47,551 nucleotides of DNA from Nostoc sp. KVJ20 (GCF_001712795.1 NZ_KV757597.1:1-47551); one strand, 5' to 3'. Shown: positions 1 to 9,019, numbered from the stretch's first letter. The notes: a model not told the origin generated them from the sequence alone. Numbers and translations are program-made.

Positions 1-132
1 TCTGCCACCTGAATCCTTACGTAAAACCCATCCTTGTTTGGCAATAAGTTGACCTAATATATAAGCATTTTGTAAATCATTTGCTGTCGCATTTTCTCCA
101 TGACCCATAACACCAATAATAATTCTTCGCAT
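1..132 (-). CDS. LOG/SLOG-like Rossmann-fold protein, N-terminal 44 residues (runs off left edge)
   Basis: The visible N-terminus MRRIIIGVMGHGENATANDL, followed by NAYILGQLIAKQGWVL, matches the start of the TIGR00725/SLOG family of predicted nucleotide-binding proteins related to LOG. In that family the first beta strand leads into a glycine-containing turn and an ALGxxIA-type helix. Only the first strand, turn and helix are inside the window, so neither the catalytic part nor the integrity of the gene can be judged. The usual GWVLL(S/T)GG reads RKDSGGR here, which may be a variant or the first sign of decay. The start ATG is at 132; no strong ribosome binding site is visible. Family assignment is from motif memory. 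Confidence 0.6.
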   Translation of the reverse strand, partial: MRRIIIGVMGHGENATANDLQNAYILGQLIAKQGWVLRKDSGGR

Positions 133-256
133 AAAATTTCAGATGATACTGGTTTTGGGCGACAAGTCAAAGCTTTCTCCATAAAAGGGCAATTGGCTGA
201 GGCGTTAGGAAGATAGCAATCGCCCTCTTTTGGCAGTGAAGGGCGTTTGCCTCGCT

Positions 257-532
257 TTAATAATTCTTTGCCTGCTCATCCAAAAAACACCATAACCACT
301 GTTCTCCTAATTCAGCCGAGCTAATTACTGAATGTCCAGTTTCCTCGTAATGCCGTCGGGCATGTTGATGAACAGAAGAATCACAGCACAGCATCTTGCC
401 GCAACTTTGACAAATACGGAGATGCACCCAACGACTGTTTATTAGGATACACTCTTCACAACGAAATACTGGGTAGTTTGCTTTAGAAATCAGAGTTTCC
501 GTGGTCAGATTGTCTAAATGTTCGCAGCTCAT
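257..532 (-). CDS. UBP-type zinc-finger protein, copy A
   Basis: A 91-residue protein that is almost entirely one zf-UBP domain (PF02148). The metal ligands are visible as C3/H5, C25-x2-C28, C41-x2-C44, C49/C50, H55, H57, H61 and H67, followed by the conserved GEQWLWCFLD segment. In eukaryotes the domain binds the C-terminal Gly-Gly of ubiquitin; the function of the free-standing bacterial versions is not known to me. An identical protein is encoded at 8481-8756 on the same strand. The two genes differ at ten positions by my count, all silent, and similarity continues about 45 bp into the upstream region. It stands alone, with no obvious operon partner. Confidence 0.85.
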   Translation of the reverse strand: MSCEHLDNLTTETLISKANYPVFRCEECILINSRWVHLRICQSCGKMLCCDSSVHQHARRHYEETGHSVISSAELGEQWLWCFLDEQAKNY

Positions 533-732
533 AAGGATTTGAATTACATGTTAATCAAAGTATAGATTAGTGCAGGAAAACTTCTATTTAATACAGCGAT
601 AGCTGCGCCACCGCCTGCCGCAGGATACCCGAATGCGAACAGTGCCTCAATTCTAGAGAAGGGCTGTAAGGCTTCTGCAAAGCTTTGCAATACAACCAAA
701 ATTTTAATTAGATATCAATATTTATACAACCA

Positions 733-1133
733 TACAGAGTTGAACCAACAAGCGATCGCTTGGAACAGGCAATATACTGGTACTATGCCGAAACTAAAGA
801 GAGTGCGATTGCTGTCTATTATACTCGCATAATCCTCACCTTGTCTGTACCGTTCACTCTAATGGATCAGTTGCTGACAGATGCTTGGACTTTCGAGAAA
901 ACCCCAACGCCGAACCAGTAGAACTATGGGAACCAGAAGGAGCCACTTATTACAACGGCGAGTTAATTGTGCAACCACAACAGCGGTGGACGCAACAGCA
1001 AAAGCTGGAGTTACTTGATTGGCATCCAATGTTTACTGGTAAGTGTCCCCAGTGCGGTGCATCAAATGACCGAGACTACACCTCAAGAGTGCATTGGGAT
1101 TGTGAATGCGGTTGGATGGATGATTCAATTTAA
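733..1133 (+). pseudogene. frameshifted small zinc-ribbon protein
   Basis: The 3' part (frame of 885-1133) reads DFRENPNAEPVELWEPEGAT and ends in a C-P-Q-C ... C-E-C-G zinc-ribbon-like pair of knuckles. The same frame stays open upstream to about 798, but its residues there look less natural before HNPHLVCTVHSNG. A second frame, from about 733 to 828, reads SDRLEQAIYWYYAETKESAI and AVYYT, and joins naturally to HNPHLVC. This points to one frameshift near 826-830. No convincing start codon is visible, and a TTG start at 885 would give only 82 residues. I do not recognise the family. A short real gene starting at 885 is the alternative. Confidence 0.45.
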
Positions 1134-1148
1134 GATGTTCGTATTTTC

Positions 1149-1481
1149 TTACTTCTTTGCGCTTAATGCCTGCTTGCTCAGTTGCATCACAATATTTTGG
1201 GGTAATGGGTCTATGACTGCATCAGTCGGCAGAGATTTAATAAAAGCTGTTACCTCTTCCCCAGTTTTGTATTTCCCCTCACTCCAAGCCGAAGCCATCT
1301 GTTTCGCTACCCGGTCAGCATCATCAGGGTTCGCATGGGCGGTAATACATTGAATATCATTACCTGTAAATGATATCCATGTCTGCCAAAGTCCAGTAAC
1401 TGGATGCTGAACAATCCCTGTGGTCAGTTCATTGTCCTCAAGTACCGATTTTTTCTGACGGCGACCAAATCCTTTAAACAT
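1149..1481 (-). CDS. hypothetical protein, 110 residues
   Basis: An intact reading frame with an ATG start at 1481 and natural amino-acid composition. It begins MFKGFGRRQKKSVLEDNEL, has a basic N-terminus, a central WQTWISFTGNDIQCITAHAN stretch and a C-terminal helical half rich in Lys and Ala. There are no transmembrane segments, cysteine clusters or known catalytic motifs, and I do not recognise the family. It converges with the broken zinc-ribbon gene (stops 16 bp apart). Downstream of it lies the relic-rich gap at 1482-1850. Confidence 0.6.
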   Translation of the reverse strand: MFKGFGRRQKKSVLEDNELTTGIVQHPVTGLWQTWISFTGNDIQCITAHANPDDADRVAKQMASAWSEGKYKTGEEVTAFIKSLPTDAVIDPLPQNIVMQLSKQALSAKK

Positions 1482-1684
1482 GATTTTCTTCAGTAAACGT
1501 TATCTTTTCAGAATGCCCAAAATAAATGCAGCGATCGCAAGAAGGCGGGCGGTTACGCCATCCCGCTTGTGTAACATCTGCAATTCAACACTCACGTTCC
1601 CTCTAACGTTGCCCCACCCTGTCTTGAGAAAAGCGAGAGTTACAGCTTTACAGTGATTGGATAGCTAGTGGCAAAGCAATTCAT

Positions 1685-1780
1685 CTATGGCGCTACTTTT
1701 TCTCTAAACTGTTTCCCAGCAGAAAACGCAGGCACTTTGGTCGCTGGAATAGTCATTGGCTCATTGGTTTAGGGATTACG
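1685..1780 (-). pseudogene. HU-family DNA-binding protein, C-terminal relic
   Basis: The reverse strand reads RNP, a stop, then TNEPMTIPATKVPAFSAGKQ and FREKVAP before a stop at 1685. This is the C-terminal arm and final helix of HU/IHF proteins (consensus RNPxTGxxxxIPAxxxPxFxxGKxFKxxV). The lysine after RNP has become TAA, and sequence upstream of it is replaced by a palindromic repeat (1795-1827), so nothing of the N-terminal dimerisation part remains. The gene is clearly dead. HU itself packages chromosomal DNA. Confidence 0.75.
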
Positions 1781-1794
1781 CTCTTCGCGTTAGT

Positions 1795-1827
1795 AGCGAT
1801 GCCGAAGGCGGCAAGCTACGCATCGCT
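1795..1827. repeat. short palindromic repeat with 8-bp arms
   Basis: AGCGATGC at 1795-1802 is the reverse complement of GCATCGCT at 1820-1827, with CGAAGGCGGCAAGCTA-type sequence between. Such small palindromes built around GCGATxxC are scattered through Nostocales genomes. This one sits where the HU relic loses its coding similarity. Confidence 0.5.
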
Positions 1828-1852
1828 CGAATCACCCACACCCATTAAGTAG

Positions 1853-2350
1853 TTAGCCATTATAGGCGAATACCAAAAATTCAGTGCCTTCATAGATGAA
1901 CTCTGCCATCTTGCACATACCCATCTTTTGATGTGCCTGAAGTGATGCTTTGTTGTTTGCCTTGATGAACAGTATTCCCTCCCGGTTTGGTAAAAAATCT
2001 TTCAATTTAGCAAACATTTTCGCAGCAATACCTTGCCCACGCATAGTTTCATCAACACAGATGGGGCCATATAAGTAAGCATCTTTTGTACCAGCATAGG
2101 CTTGTAACATCACCTTTATTATTGGTAAATTAGCAGTTGCCTTTGACCAACTGAGTAAGAATCCTACAACTTGCCCATCTTTGTGGGCTACAACGCTCGG
2201 CATTTTAGATATGGTCATCATCACTGCCTCTGGCTCAAGATGACCTAACAACATACCACCATGTTCTGGGTCATTGGCTTGGGATAACTTGACAATTCCA
2301 GCAACATCGCTGAGGCTGGCACGAGCAATCACGACATCATTGAGACACAT
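1853..2350 (-). CDS. GNAT family N-acetyltransferase
   Basis: A 165-residue single-domain GNAT protein. The acetyl-CoA-binding motif A is clear at about residues 94-115: strand YLYGPICVDETMRGQGIAAK, where R-G-Q-G-I-A is the Q/RxxGxG/A pyrophosphate loop. The C-terminal motif B follows (NKASLQAHQKMGM, an asparagine then a helix and a beta strand). The family transfers an acetyl group from acetyl-CoA to an amine; the substrate cannot be told from sequence. ATG start at 2350. It lies about 160 bp downstream of the giant kinase on the same strand, and co-transcription is possible but not shown. Confidence 0.85.
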   Translation of the reverse strand: MCLNDVVIARASLSDVAGIVKLSQANDPEHGGMLLGHLEPEAVMMTISKMPSVVAHKDGQVVGFLLSWSKATANLPIIKVMLQAYAGTKDAYLYGPICVDETMRGQGIAAKMFAKLKDFLPNREGILFIKANNKASLQAHQKMGMCKMAEFIYEGTEFLVFAYNG

Positions 2351-2506
2351 ACTTGATTGAAATAAGTTAGTTGGAGAAACCTCACAACCAAAGAATTTTC
2401 TTTAATTTTATAACCTCATCATTTCAATTTTTATTTTCCTGACTCACCCTGATTTCTATCTTTCCTCTGCCTAAAGTGACAAAACAGGGTTAATTTGAAT
2501 TAAATA

Positions 2507-5500
2507 TTACACTTTAATTGGCAGTGTAATTACGAACTCCGTTTTCTCGTGCGGAATGACATCTACTTCAATTATGCCGCCATGAGCTTCCACTACAATT
2601 TGACGGGCAATAGCCAATCCTAATCCCGTTCCTTTGCCCACAGCCTTGGTAGTGAACAAATGGTCAAAGATTTTCTGTTTAACTTTTTGAGGCATTCCTA
2701 CACCATTGTCAGCAATCCGAATCACAACATGCTGATCTGATTGGGCTACACAGGTTTGGATAGTAATACAATTAGGTTTAGCAGCGATCTCTGCCATACT
2801 TTTCCCTAAATTAGATTCGTCTAGAGCATCAATTGCATTTGCTAACAAATTCATAAAGACTTGATTGAGTTGTCCAGCGAAGCACTCCACTAAAGGTAGT
2901 ACACCATAATTTTTTTTCACTTCAATTGCTGGACGCAATTCATTAGCTTTCAAACGGTGTCTGAGAATTAAAATTGTGCTTTCAATGCCTTCATGAATGT
3001 TGAAAGGTACTTTGTAATCTCGATCGGTTCTGGAAAAAGTTCGCAAACTGTTGCTGATACTACGAATACGATTAGCACCCAAGTTCATGGAGTCGAGCAA
3101 CTGCGGTAAATCTTCGCGCAGGTATTTTAAGTCAATCGCTTCAATTTCATCTTCTATTTCTGGACCAGGATCGGGAAACTTTTCTTGGTAGAGGTTGATT
3201 AACCCGAATAAATCTTGAACATAATCTTTTGCTGGTTCAATATTGCCAGCAATAAAGCCAACGGGATTGTTGATTTCATGTGCAACACCAGCCACGAGAT
3301 TCCCCAAAGCTGACATTTTTTCACTTTGCACTAATTGCAACTGCATCTGCTGTAAGTCTTGCAGCGATCGCTGTAATTGTTGACTATTTTGCAATGATTT
3401 TTGATACAAACGGGCATTTTCTAGAGAAATAGCCGCTTGAGTACAAAGAAGGTTTAATATATCAACACGATCGTCAGTAAATGCACCACTAGAGTGATTA
3501 TTTTCTAGATATAAAATGCCCAATAACTTCCCTTGATGCAAAATTGGACTACACAAAATACTCCTTGGCTGGTGCTGCTGAATATATGGATCATGCGTAA
3601 ATCTAGGATGCACAGTTGCATCAACAATCACTAATGGTTGCAAACTCCGCTTCACAATATTGATTAAGCTCAAGGGTACTTCTTGGCTTTCTTCTATTGC
3701 TTGTGGATGGAGTAGTGTTAGAGAATTATCTATATTGGCGATCGCTTGCACTATCAAACTACCGTTTTCAGATAGTAGTAATGCACACTTATCAGCTCCA
3801 GCATTTTCTAAAGTAACGTGTAGTAAGCTAGAGACAAGTTTTTCTAATTTAATTTCACTCGAAAGAGTTTGAGAGGCTTTGAGAATTAATGCTAAATCTA
3901 AAGCAACAGAGGCACTAATATTATCTGAAGAAGAGGAATTGTGAGAACTTCCCCGACCAGAGACAATGATTGTTTCATTCCTAGAGATAGGGCAAGATCC
4001 TTTTTCGAGGATAGGGGATAAAAGTTGAGGATAACGAGTTTCTAAATCAGTAACTTTGGCTTTAGCTCCCCAACGGGTATAGCAGTAATAAGCTTCAATC
4101 ATGTAGTTTTGTGCGAGTTGGTGTTTGCCCCAGTTAAGATAGAATTTGGCGGCGAGTTCATTCGCGATCGCTTCTGGTTGAATGTAGCCCTGCTGTTTAG
4201 CATTTTCTATAGCTTGGTCATACAATTCGATGGCAGAAGCTTTGTTACCTAGCACCCGGTTTCTTTCTGCTTCCACCAAATACCACAGATGTTGATAATT
4301 CATTGGCGCATGAGTTGCCCAATACTGCATCTGTGCTTGATTTTCAGCTACCTGTTGCAGATATTGCTGCTGTTCGCTGGCTGATACATCTGAGTAATGC
4401 GCCAAGAGTGATAGAGACGAATACAGGTTGAATTCTACAAAATGAACTGTATTTCTAGTACCATTTTGATGTGGTTGGGCTAGTCGCAGATTTTCTATCG
4501 CATCAGTATAAGCTCCAAAGAAATAGGCAAGAATTAATTTGTATAAATATACAAAAAACAAGATGAAGCCTACCTGATATTTAATCCAGATTGGCAACAT
4601 TTCTGTTTCATTGCAACTCTCACCCACCAAACGCAACTTATCAATTGCACGACCACTTAAATTTAAGAGAAATTGTCTACTGATTTGACTTTGAATTTGC
4701 TGATACTCTTGTTTTAAATTTTGAATAATTTCAGTATACAGAGTTTGCTTGCCAAGGACTGTTTCTAGCTCTAACTCAGCATGAAAAGAAAAATCGCAAT
4801 ATGTCGTAGCATTGTAGCAAGCAAATTCTAAATCTCCAGTTTCCAACCCAAGCTGAAATCCTTCCTGTAAAGGTTCCAATGTGGCTTGAAAATGTTCTTT
4901 CCAGTGGCGAATGCTGCTATTAAACATCATGTAAACTTTAGATTTTAGCTTCCTGCTATCAAAGCGATCTAACAACTTGATTGCCATCTGACCAAATTTG
5001 TAACCAGACTCAATATCCCCGCCACTACAGAGTAATAATCCATAGGTGACATAGGCATAAGCAGCAAGGGTAGAATTACCATATCTGATGCACAGATTGA
5101 CCATCGTAAAGACAATTGATGGGTACGTCTGAGGATTAGCTAGAAACACCGCAGGAGCAACGGTCATCAATATTCGCTGTGCAGCTAGTTTATCCAGAAC
5201 TGTCATTTCTGGCAGGTCGATTAATGCTTCAATATCTAAGGTAGCGATCGCTTCTTGCTCTAAACTGATACCTAACATCTGCAAAACTTCTAATGCTATG
5301 TCTACTGCTGACTGCATCTGAGATTGCGAAATTAAAGATTGAATTTTGATTTCGTAAACTCTGGCTTTTTGTAGTGCATCCTTGACATTTTTGAGAAGTG
5401 TTTGTATCAACAGATTGGCTTGTTCATAGTTCGTATTTAGGTATTCTGCTTCTGCTGCTACTGAATATAAAGAGAGCGTTAAATTGTACTGAGTCTGCCA

Positions 5501-7921
5501 TCTCTGCGGTTCTAGGTACATCATACCTGTATTAAAATATCTCAGTGCTGCTTCGTAGGCTGTTGCGGCCTTTGCCTGATGACCCGCTATGAGATTCAGA
5601 TTCGCTAATTTTTCTCGTTCGCCAGGATGATCAATTAGTTCAGCAGCTAAGTTGAGATGGTTCAAAATATTAAAAATCTTTTCATGCTGGTCTGCTGCTG
5701 ATGTATTGTCTAACAACCGTCGCCCAATTTTGAGGTGAGTTGCTTGCTTGTGGTCTAAAGGAATCAATGAATAAGCTGCTTGCTGGACGCGATCGTGCAA
5801 AAATTTATAGTTGGTGGTTATTTTTTCTGGTTGACTGTTTGCCAATGACTCGCGATCGCTCAAAAATACTTCTTGTTGGAAAAACTTATAAACATCATTC
5901 TGCGGTAAAATTAACCCGTCTTTTAGCGCTAGCCACAAATCTTTGGCGGTTTGGGTTGGGGATTGTTCGTAAACGATAGCTAGTGTTTCTAAATCAAAAG
6001 TGTTACCAATGCAAGCCGCTAACTGCAACACCTCTTGAGTAGCTTGGGGGAACTTCTGGAGTTGAACTGCCATGAACTCTACTACATTATCGGTAAGAGT
6101 AAGCGATCGCACCTGTGCAATGTCACATTCCCAGTAACCGCCGTGAAAATTGAATGCAATCAGTCCATCTTCATATAATGCTTTGAGAAACTGAATTGTG
6201 AAGAAGGGATTACCTTGAGTTTTGCTAAATATCAACTCTGTCAATGGCAAAGCTAACTCTAGGGAACAACTGAATGTATCAGCTACCAACTGATTCACTG
6301 CCGAAATATCTAACGGGGCGAGAGTAATAGTATTAACTGTAGCCTGTGACTTCTCAATTTCTTGCAGAGTCAGCATCAGTGGATGAGTTGTAGAGACTTC
6401 GTTATCTCGGTAAGCCCCAATTAGCAACAGATATCGGCTATCTATCTCGCTCGTTAACAGTTGTATAAACTTGAGAGAAGCAGAATCCGCCCACTGCAAG
6501 TCATCGATAAAGATTACCAGAGGATGATCTTTTGTCGCAAACACCTGGATAAATTTTTGGAATAGGATATTGAAGCGGTGTTGAGCAGCACTTCCAGAGA
6601 GTTCGGGGACAACAGGTTGTTTGCCAATAATCTGCTCTAGTTCTGGAATGACTTCAATAATAACTTGAGCGTTTTCTCCTAAAGCAGCGAGAATTTTGTT
6701 CTTCCATCGATCTAATTGCGTATCATTTTCACTGAGCAGTTGCCCAATCAAATCACGAAATGATTGTAAAAAAGCAGACAGGGGAATGTTACGCTGAAAC
6801 TGGTCAAATTTACCTTTAATAAAATAGCCCCGTTGCCGGACAATTGGTTTGTGGACTTCGTTGACCACAGCAGTTTTGCCGATACCAGAGAAACCAGCCA
6901 CTAGCATGAGTTCGCTACGTGCTTGAGAAATTCGCTCAAAAGCTGCTAGTAAACTTGCTACTTCGTTATAGCGACCATAAAGCTTTTCTGAGATGATAAA
7001 GCGATCGCACACATCTCGTTGTCCAATCTCAAATAGCTCGATCTGTCCCGTTGTTTGCAGTTGCTTGAGACACCTTTCTAAATCATGTTTCAGCCCTAAC
7101 GCACTCTGATAGCGGTCTTCAGCATTTTTCGCCATCAGTTTCATCACTATATTTGCAATCACCTGCGGAATCTGTTCCCTGTTCCCTAAAATTGGCGGTT
7201 GTTTAGCGATATGGCAGTGAACTACTTCCATCGGGTCGTGAGATTGAAAAGGTAATTTTCCGGTAAGTAGTTCAAAGAAAGTTACCCCTAAAGAGTAGAA
7301 ATCACTACGATAATCAATACCTCGGTTCATCCGTCCAGTTTGTTCTGGGGATATGTAGGCGAGTGTACCTTCCAAAATATTCGGACTATAAATTTCCTGA
7401 GTTTCTCTAGACAGTAGGGAAGCAAGGCTGAAATCAATCAACTTCAACTGCTGGCTATCTGGATTAATTAATATATTGGCAGGTTTAATGTCTTTGTGGA
7501 TGACCCGGTGGCGATAAAGTTCATCAAGAATTGCTGCTAGAGCGATCGCAATTTCTAAAAAAGCTTTCAGGCGATGCGGCCAAAAGGAGTCGCTATTGCT
7601 GTTAATTTCTTTATATATCCACTCTCGTAAAGAAATACCACCAAAATCCTCCATTACCAATGCATAGCTGTTGTGGTAATGTTCCAAGCTGTAAAGACGG
7701 ACAATACCCCCAAAGTCAAGATTTTTAGCAATGGCGTACTGATTGCGAAATTGCAACAATTCATTAAATGATGGATACTCTTGTTTAAGTATTTTGATGA
7801 CTACTGGCAGTTGATCCTCCGTGCGACTTGCTCGGTAAACTAGGGTTCTAGAGCCTTCATAAAGTCGCTCACTAATTCGATAACCCGGAATCTTGTTAAG
7901 TGGCTCAACTACTGTAGTCAT
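2507..7921 (-). CDS. hybrid Ser/Thr kinase - AAA ATPase - GAF - histidine kinase (HstK-type), copy 1
   Basis: About 1804 residues counted from the ATG at 7921. An in-frame TTG at 7939 would add six residues, but neither start has a clear ribosome binding site. Domain order: Ser/Thr kinase at about 10-285 (ATP lysine K43 in VVIKILK, catalytic loop HKDIKPAN at 142-149, DFS at 163 in place of DFG); AAA_16-type ATPase from about 300 (Walker A GFSGIGKT near 343-350, Walker B VIFIDDLQWAD); a long helical TPR-like middle; GAF at about 1360-1505; and a histidine kinase with H-box phosphoacceptor H1548 (AGVAHEINNP), N box NQVFMNLLANAI, G1 DNGVGM and G2 GKGTGLGL. The signal sensed is unknown. No transmembrane segment is evident, so it is probably cytoplasmic. 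A paralogue lies at 33238-38679 on the other strand. Confidence 0.9.
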   Translation of the reverse strand: MTTVVEPLNKIPGYRISERLYEGSRTLVYRASRTEDQLPVVIKILKQEYPSFNELLQFRNQYAIAKNLDFGGIVRLYSLEHYHNSYALVMEDFGGISLREWIYKEINSNSDSFWPHRLKAFLEIAIALAAILDELYRHRVIHKDIKPANILINPDSQQLKLIDFSLASLLSRETQEIYSPNILEGTLAYISPEQTGRMNRGIDYRSDFYSLGVTFFELLTGKLPFQSHDPMEVVHCHIAKQPPILGNREQIPQVIANIVMKLMAKNAEDRYQSALGLKHDLERCLKQLQTTGQIELFEIGQRDVCDRFIISEKLYGRYNEVASLLAAFERISQARSELMLVAGFSGIGKTAVVNEVHKPIVRQRGYFIKGKFDQFQRNIPLSAFLQSFRDLIGQLLSENDTQLDRWKNKILAALGENAQVIIEVIPELEQIIGKQPVVPELSGSAAQHRFNILFQKFIQVFATKDHPLVIFIDDLQWADSASLKFIQLLTSEIDSRYLLLIGAYRDNEVSTTHPLMLTLQEIEKSQATVNTITLAPLDISAVNQLVADTFSCSLELALPLTELIFSKTQGNPFFTIQFLKALYEDGLIAFNFHGGYWECDIAQVRSLTLTDNVVEFMAVQLQKFPQATQEVLQLAACIGNTFDLETLAIVYEQSPTQTAKDLWLALKDGLILPQNDVYKFFQQEVFLSDRESLANSQPEKITTNYKFLHDRVQQAAYSLIPLDHKQATHLKIGRRLLDNTSAADQHEKIFNILNHLNLAAELIDHPGEREKLANLNLIAGHQAKAATAYEAALRYFNTGMMYLEPQRWQTQYNLTLSLYSVAAEAEYLNTNYEQANLLIQTLLKNVKDALQKARVYEIKIQSLISQSQMQSAVDIALEVLQMLGISLEQEAIATLDIEALIDLPEMTVLDKLAAQRILMTVAPAVFLANPQTYPSIVFTMVNLCIRYGNSTLAAYAYVTYGLLLCSGGDIESGYKFGQMAIKLLDRFDSRKLKSKVYMMFNSSIRHWKEHFQATLEPLQEGFQLGLETGDLEFACYNATTYCDFSFHAELELETVLGKQTLYTEIIQNLKQEYQQIQSQISRQFLLNLSGRAIDKLRLVGESCNETEMLPIWIKYQVGFILFFVYLYKLILAYFFGAYTDAIENLRLAQPHQNGTRNTVHFVEFNLYSSLSLLAHYSDVSASEQQQYLQQVAENQAQMQYWATHAPMNYQHLWYLVEAERNRVLGNKASAIELYDQAIENAKQQGYIQPEAIANELAAKFYLNWGKHQLAQNYMIEAYYCYTRWGAKAKVTDLETRYPQLLSPILEKGSCPISRNETIIVSGRGSSHNSSSSDNISASVALDLALILKASQTLSSEIKLEKLVSSLLHVTLENAGADKCALLLSENGSLIVQAIANIDNSLTLLHPQAIEESQEVPLSLINIVKRSLQPLVIVDATVHPRFTHDPYIQQHQPRSILCSPILHQGKLLGILYLENNHSSGAFTDDRVDILNLLCTQAAISLENARLYQKSLQNSQQLQRSLQDLQQMQLQLVQSEKMSALGNLVAGVAHEINNPVGFIAGNIEPAKDYVQDLFGLINLYQEKFPDPGPEIEDEIEAIDLKYLREDLPQLLDSMNLGANRIRSISNSLRTFSRTDRDYKVPFNIHEGIESTILILRHRLKANELRPAIEVKKNYGVLPLVECFAGQLNQVFMNLLANAIDALDESNLGKSMAEIAAKPNCITIQTCVAQSDQHVVIRIADNGVGMPQKVKQKIFDHLFTTKAVGKGTGLGLAIARQIVVEAHGGIIEVDVIPHEKTEFVITLPIKV

Positions 7922-8079
7922 TTTGAGTAATTTTGGCAAAGAAACTAATTGATTTACAGTATTTTTCCCAAATCATAGTGATTTCTAACTCACTTGTTAG
8001 AAACGCTATAATCTCTCAAAGCCTAAAAGACCATTTATAAAGTAAATCTTTAGAGCTGATTCGTAAACAAAATCTTAGT

Positions 8080-8317
8080 GCTAATTTCGTAATGTACTCC
8101 AAACGTGGTTTTCGCCCACGCTTCTGATAAGCATGAATCAACGCAACGCATTCACTTCGTTGAGTGTTGGAGTAGCGTTGTTATTAGGAATAGCATAATT
8201 AAGAAAGGGGTTGACCTTCCACCAACGATTGAACGTTGCAAGAAACGAACCGATCTGCTCGGTTTCACGTTGCCCAGAAGCTGCCAAGCGCAAGTATGAT
8301 TGAATGCGAGAATCCAT
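8080..8317 (-). pseudogene. GNAT-type acetyltransferase, N-terminal fragment with frameshift
   Basis: From an ATG at 8317 the reverse strand reads MDSRIQSYLRLAASGQRETE, then QIGSFLATFNRWW and NPFLNYAIPNNNATPTLNEV up to NALR and a stop. Shifting frame gives the natural continuation ALIHAYQKRGRKPRLEYI. The break is explained by a 5-bp tandem duplication (CGTTG CGTTG on this strand). The pattern resembles the N-terminal half of a cyanobacterial GNAT family, from memory. After LEYITKLA similarity stops, so the gene is also truncated. It fills most of the otherwise empty gap 7940-8480; the rest of that gap holds only a short GTTGGTTA-type repeat near 8418-8438. Confidence 0.6.
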
Positions 8318-8480
8318 GAATGGTTAGCTCGATTTTGTACAGTTGCTCAGATAGAAAACTCAACACAATCCTATGCTTTGGGTTATTGCATTCTCTCAAT
8401 GGCAAAACAAAGTGAGTTGGTTAGTTGGTTAGTTGTAACCAAAAATAATTTAGATGCATTTGCCATGAAATCGCCTCACT

Positions 8481-8756
8481 TTAATAGTTTTTTGCCTGCT
8501 CATCCAAAAAACACCATAACCACTGTTCTCCTAACTCAGCCGAGCTAATTACTGAATGTCCAGTTTCCTCATAATGCCGTCGGGCATGTTGATGGACAGA
8601 AGAATCACAGCACAGCATCTTGCCGCAACTTTGACAAATACGCAGATGCACCCAGCGACTGTTTATTAGGATACACTCTTCACAACGGAATACTGGGTAG
8701 TTTGCTTTAGAAATCAGAGTTTCCGTAGTCAGATTGTCTAAATGTTCGCAACTCAT
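8481..8756 (-). CDS. UBP-type zinc-finger protein, copy B
   Basis: Encodes exactly the same 91 residues as 257-532, including all zinc ligands (C3, H5, C25, C28, C41, C44, C49/C50, H55, H57, H61, H67). The ten DNA differences are all silent. Similarity extends roughly 45 bp upstream (TATAGATT region near 8780) and about 12 bp downstream, then ends, so this is a duplication of about 330 bp in direct orientation, 8.2 kb apart. The Tn7-like mini-element at 8819 begins shortly upstream of this copy and is absent from copy A. The role of the bacterial domain is unknown. Confidence 0.85.
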   Translation of the reverse strand: MSCEHLDNLTTETLISKANYPVFRCEECILINSRWVHLRICQSCGKMLCCDSSVHQHARRHYEETGHSVISSAELGEQWLWCFLDEQAKNY

Positions 8757-8818
8757 AGGAATTTGAATGACACATTAATCAGAGTATAGATTGGTGTGGG
8801 ATAACACAACTAAATTTG

Positions 8819-9019
8819 TGTACAGTGACAAATTAAATGGCGTTGATACAAATTCCTGTCATCGAGTTAAGCCTTGCTTAATTTAGCCTTGCAACAAAGC
8901 CGTGTTGATCTAGCTTGTAAGTTTCCGTTTTTCTTTTAAGCTTAACGCTCTTTGAATGCAAGTATTACAGACTTAATTACAGTAATTTGGCACAGCAACA
9001 AATAATTTGTCACTGTACA
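8819..9019. mobile_element. 201-bp non-coding element with Tn7-like / type V-K CAST-like ends
   Basis: TGTACAGTGACAAATTA at 8819-8835 is repeated as a perfect inverted copy at 9003-9019. The inner flanks contain further degenerate copies of the same unit: GATACAAATTCCTGTCATC after the left end, and GTGCCAAATTACTGT when read inward from the right end. Ends starting TGTACA with serial GTGACAAATTA-type sites are what I recall for the TnsB-binding ends of cyanobacterial type V-K CRISPR-associated transposons such as ShCAST. No transposition or Cas gene lies inside. The flanking pentamers (ATTTG / CCAAA) are not a direct repeat. It is therefore a miniature derivative or a deletion remnant. Confidence 0.65.

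Noticed and set aside
8105..8548. Two plus-strand open frames in the gap between the giant kinase and zinc-finger copy B
   Set aside because: Both have unnatural composition and are the reverse strand of an acetyltransferase relic and of the zinc-finger gene; the minus-strand reading explains the sequence better.
8819..9019. Simple transcription terminator or bidirectional promoter
   Set aside because: The 17-bp arms are 167 bp apart and each is followed by further copies of the same unit, which fits transposon ends rather than a hairpin.
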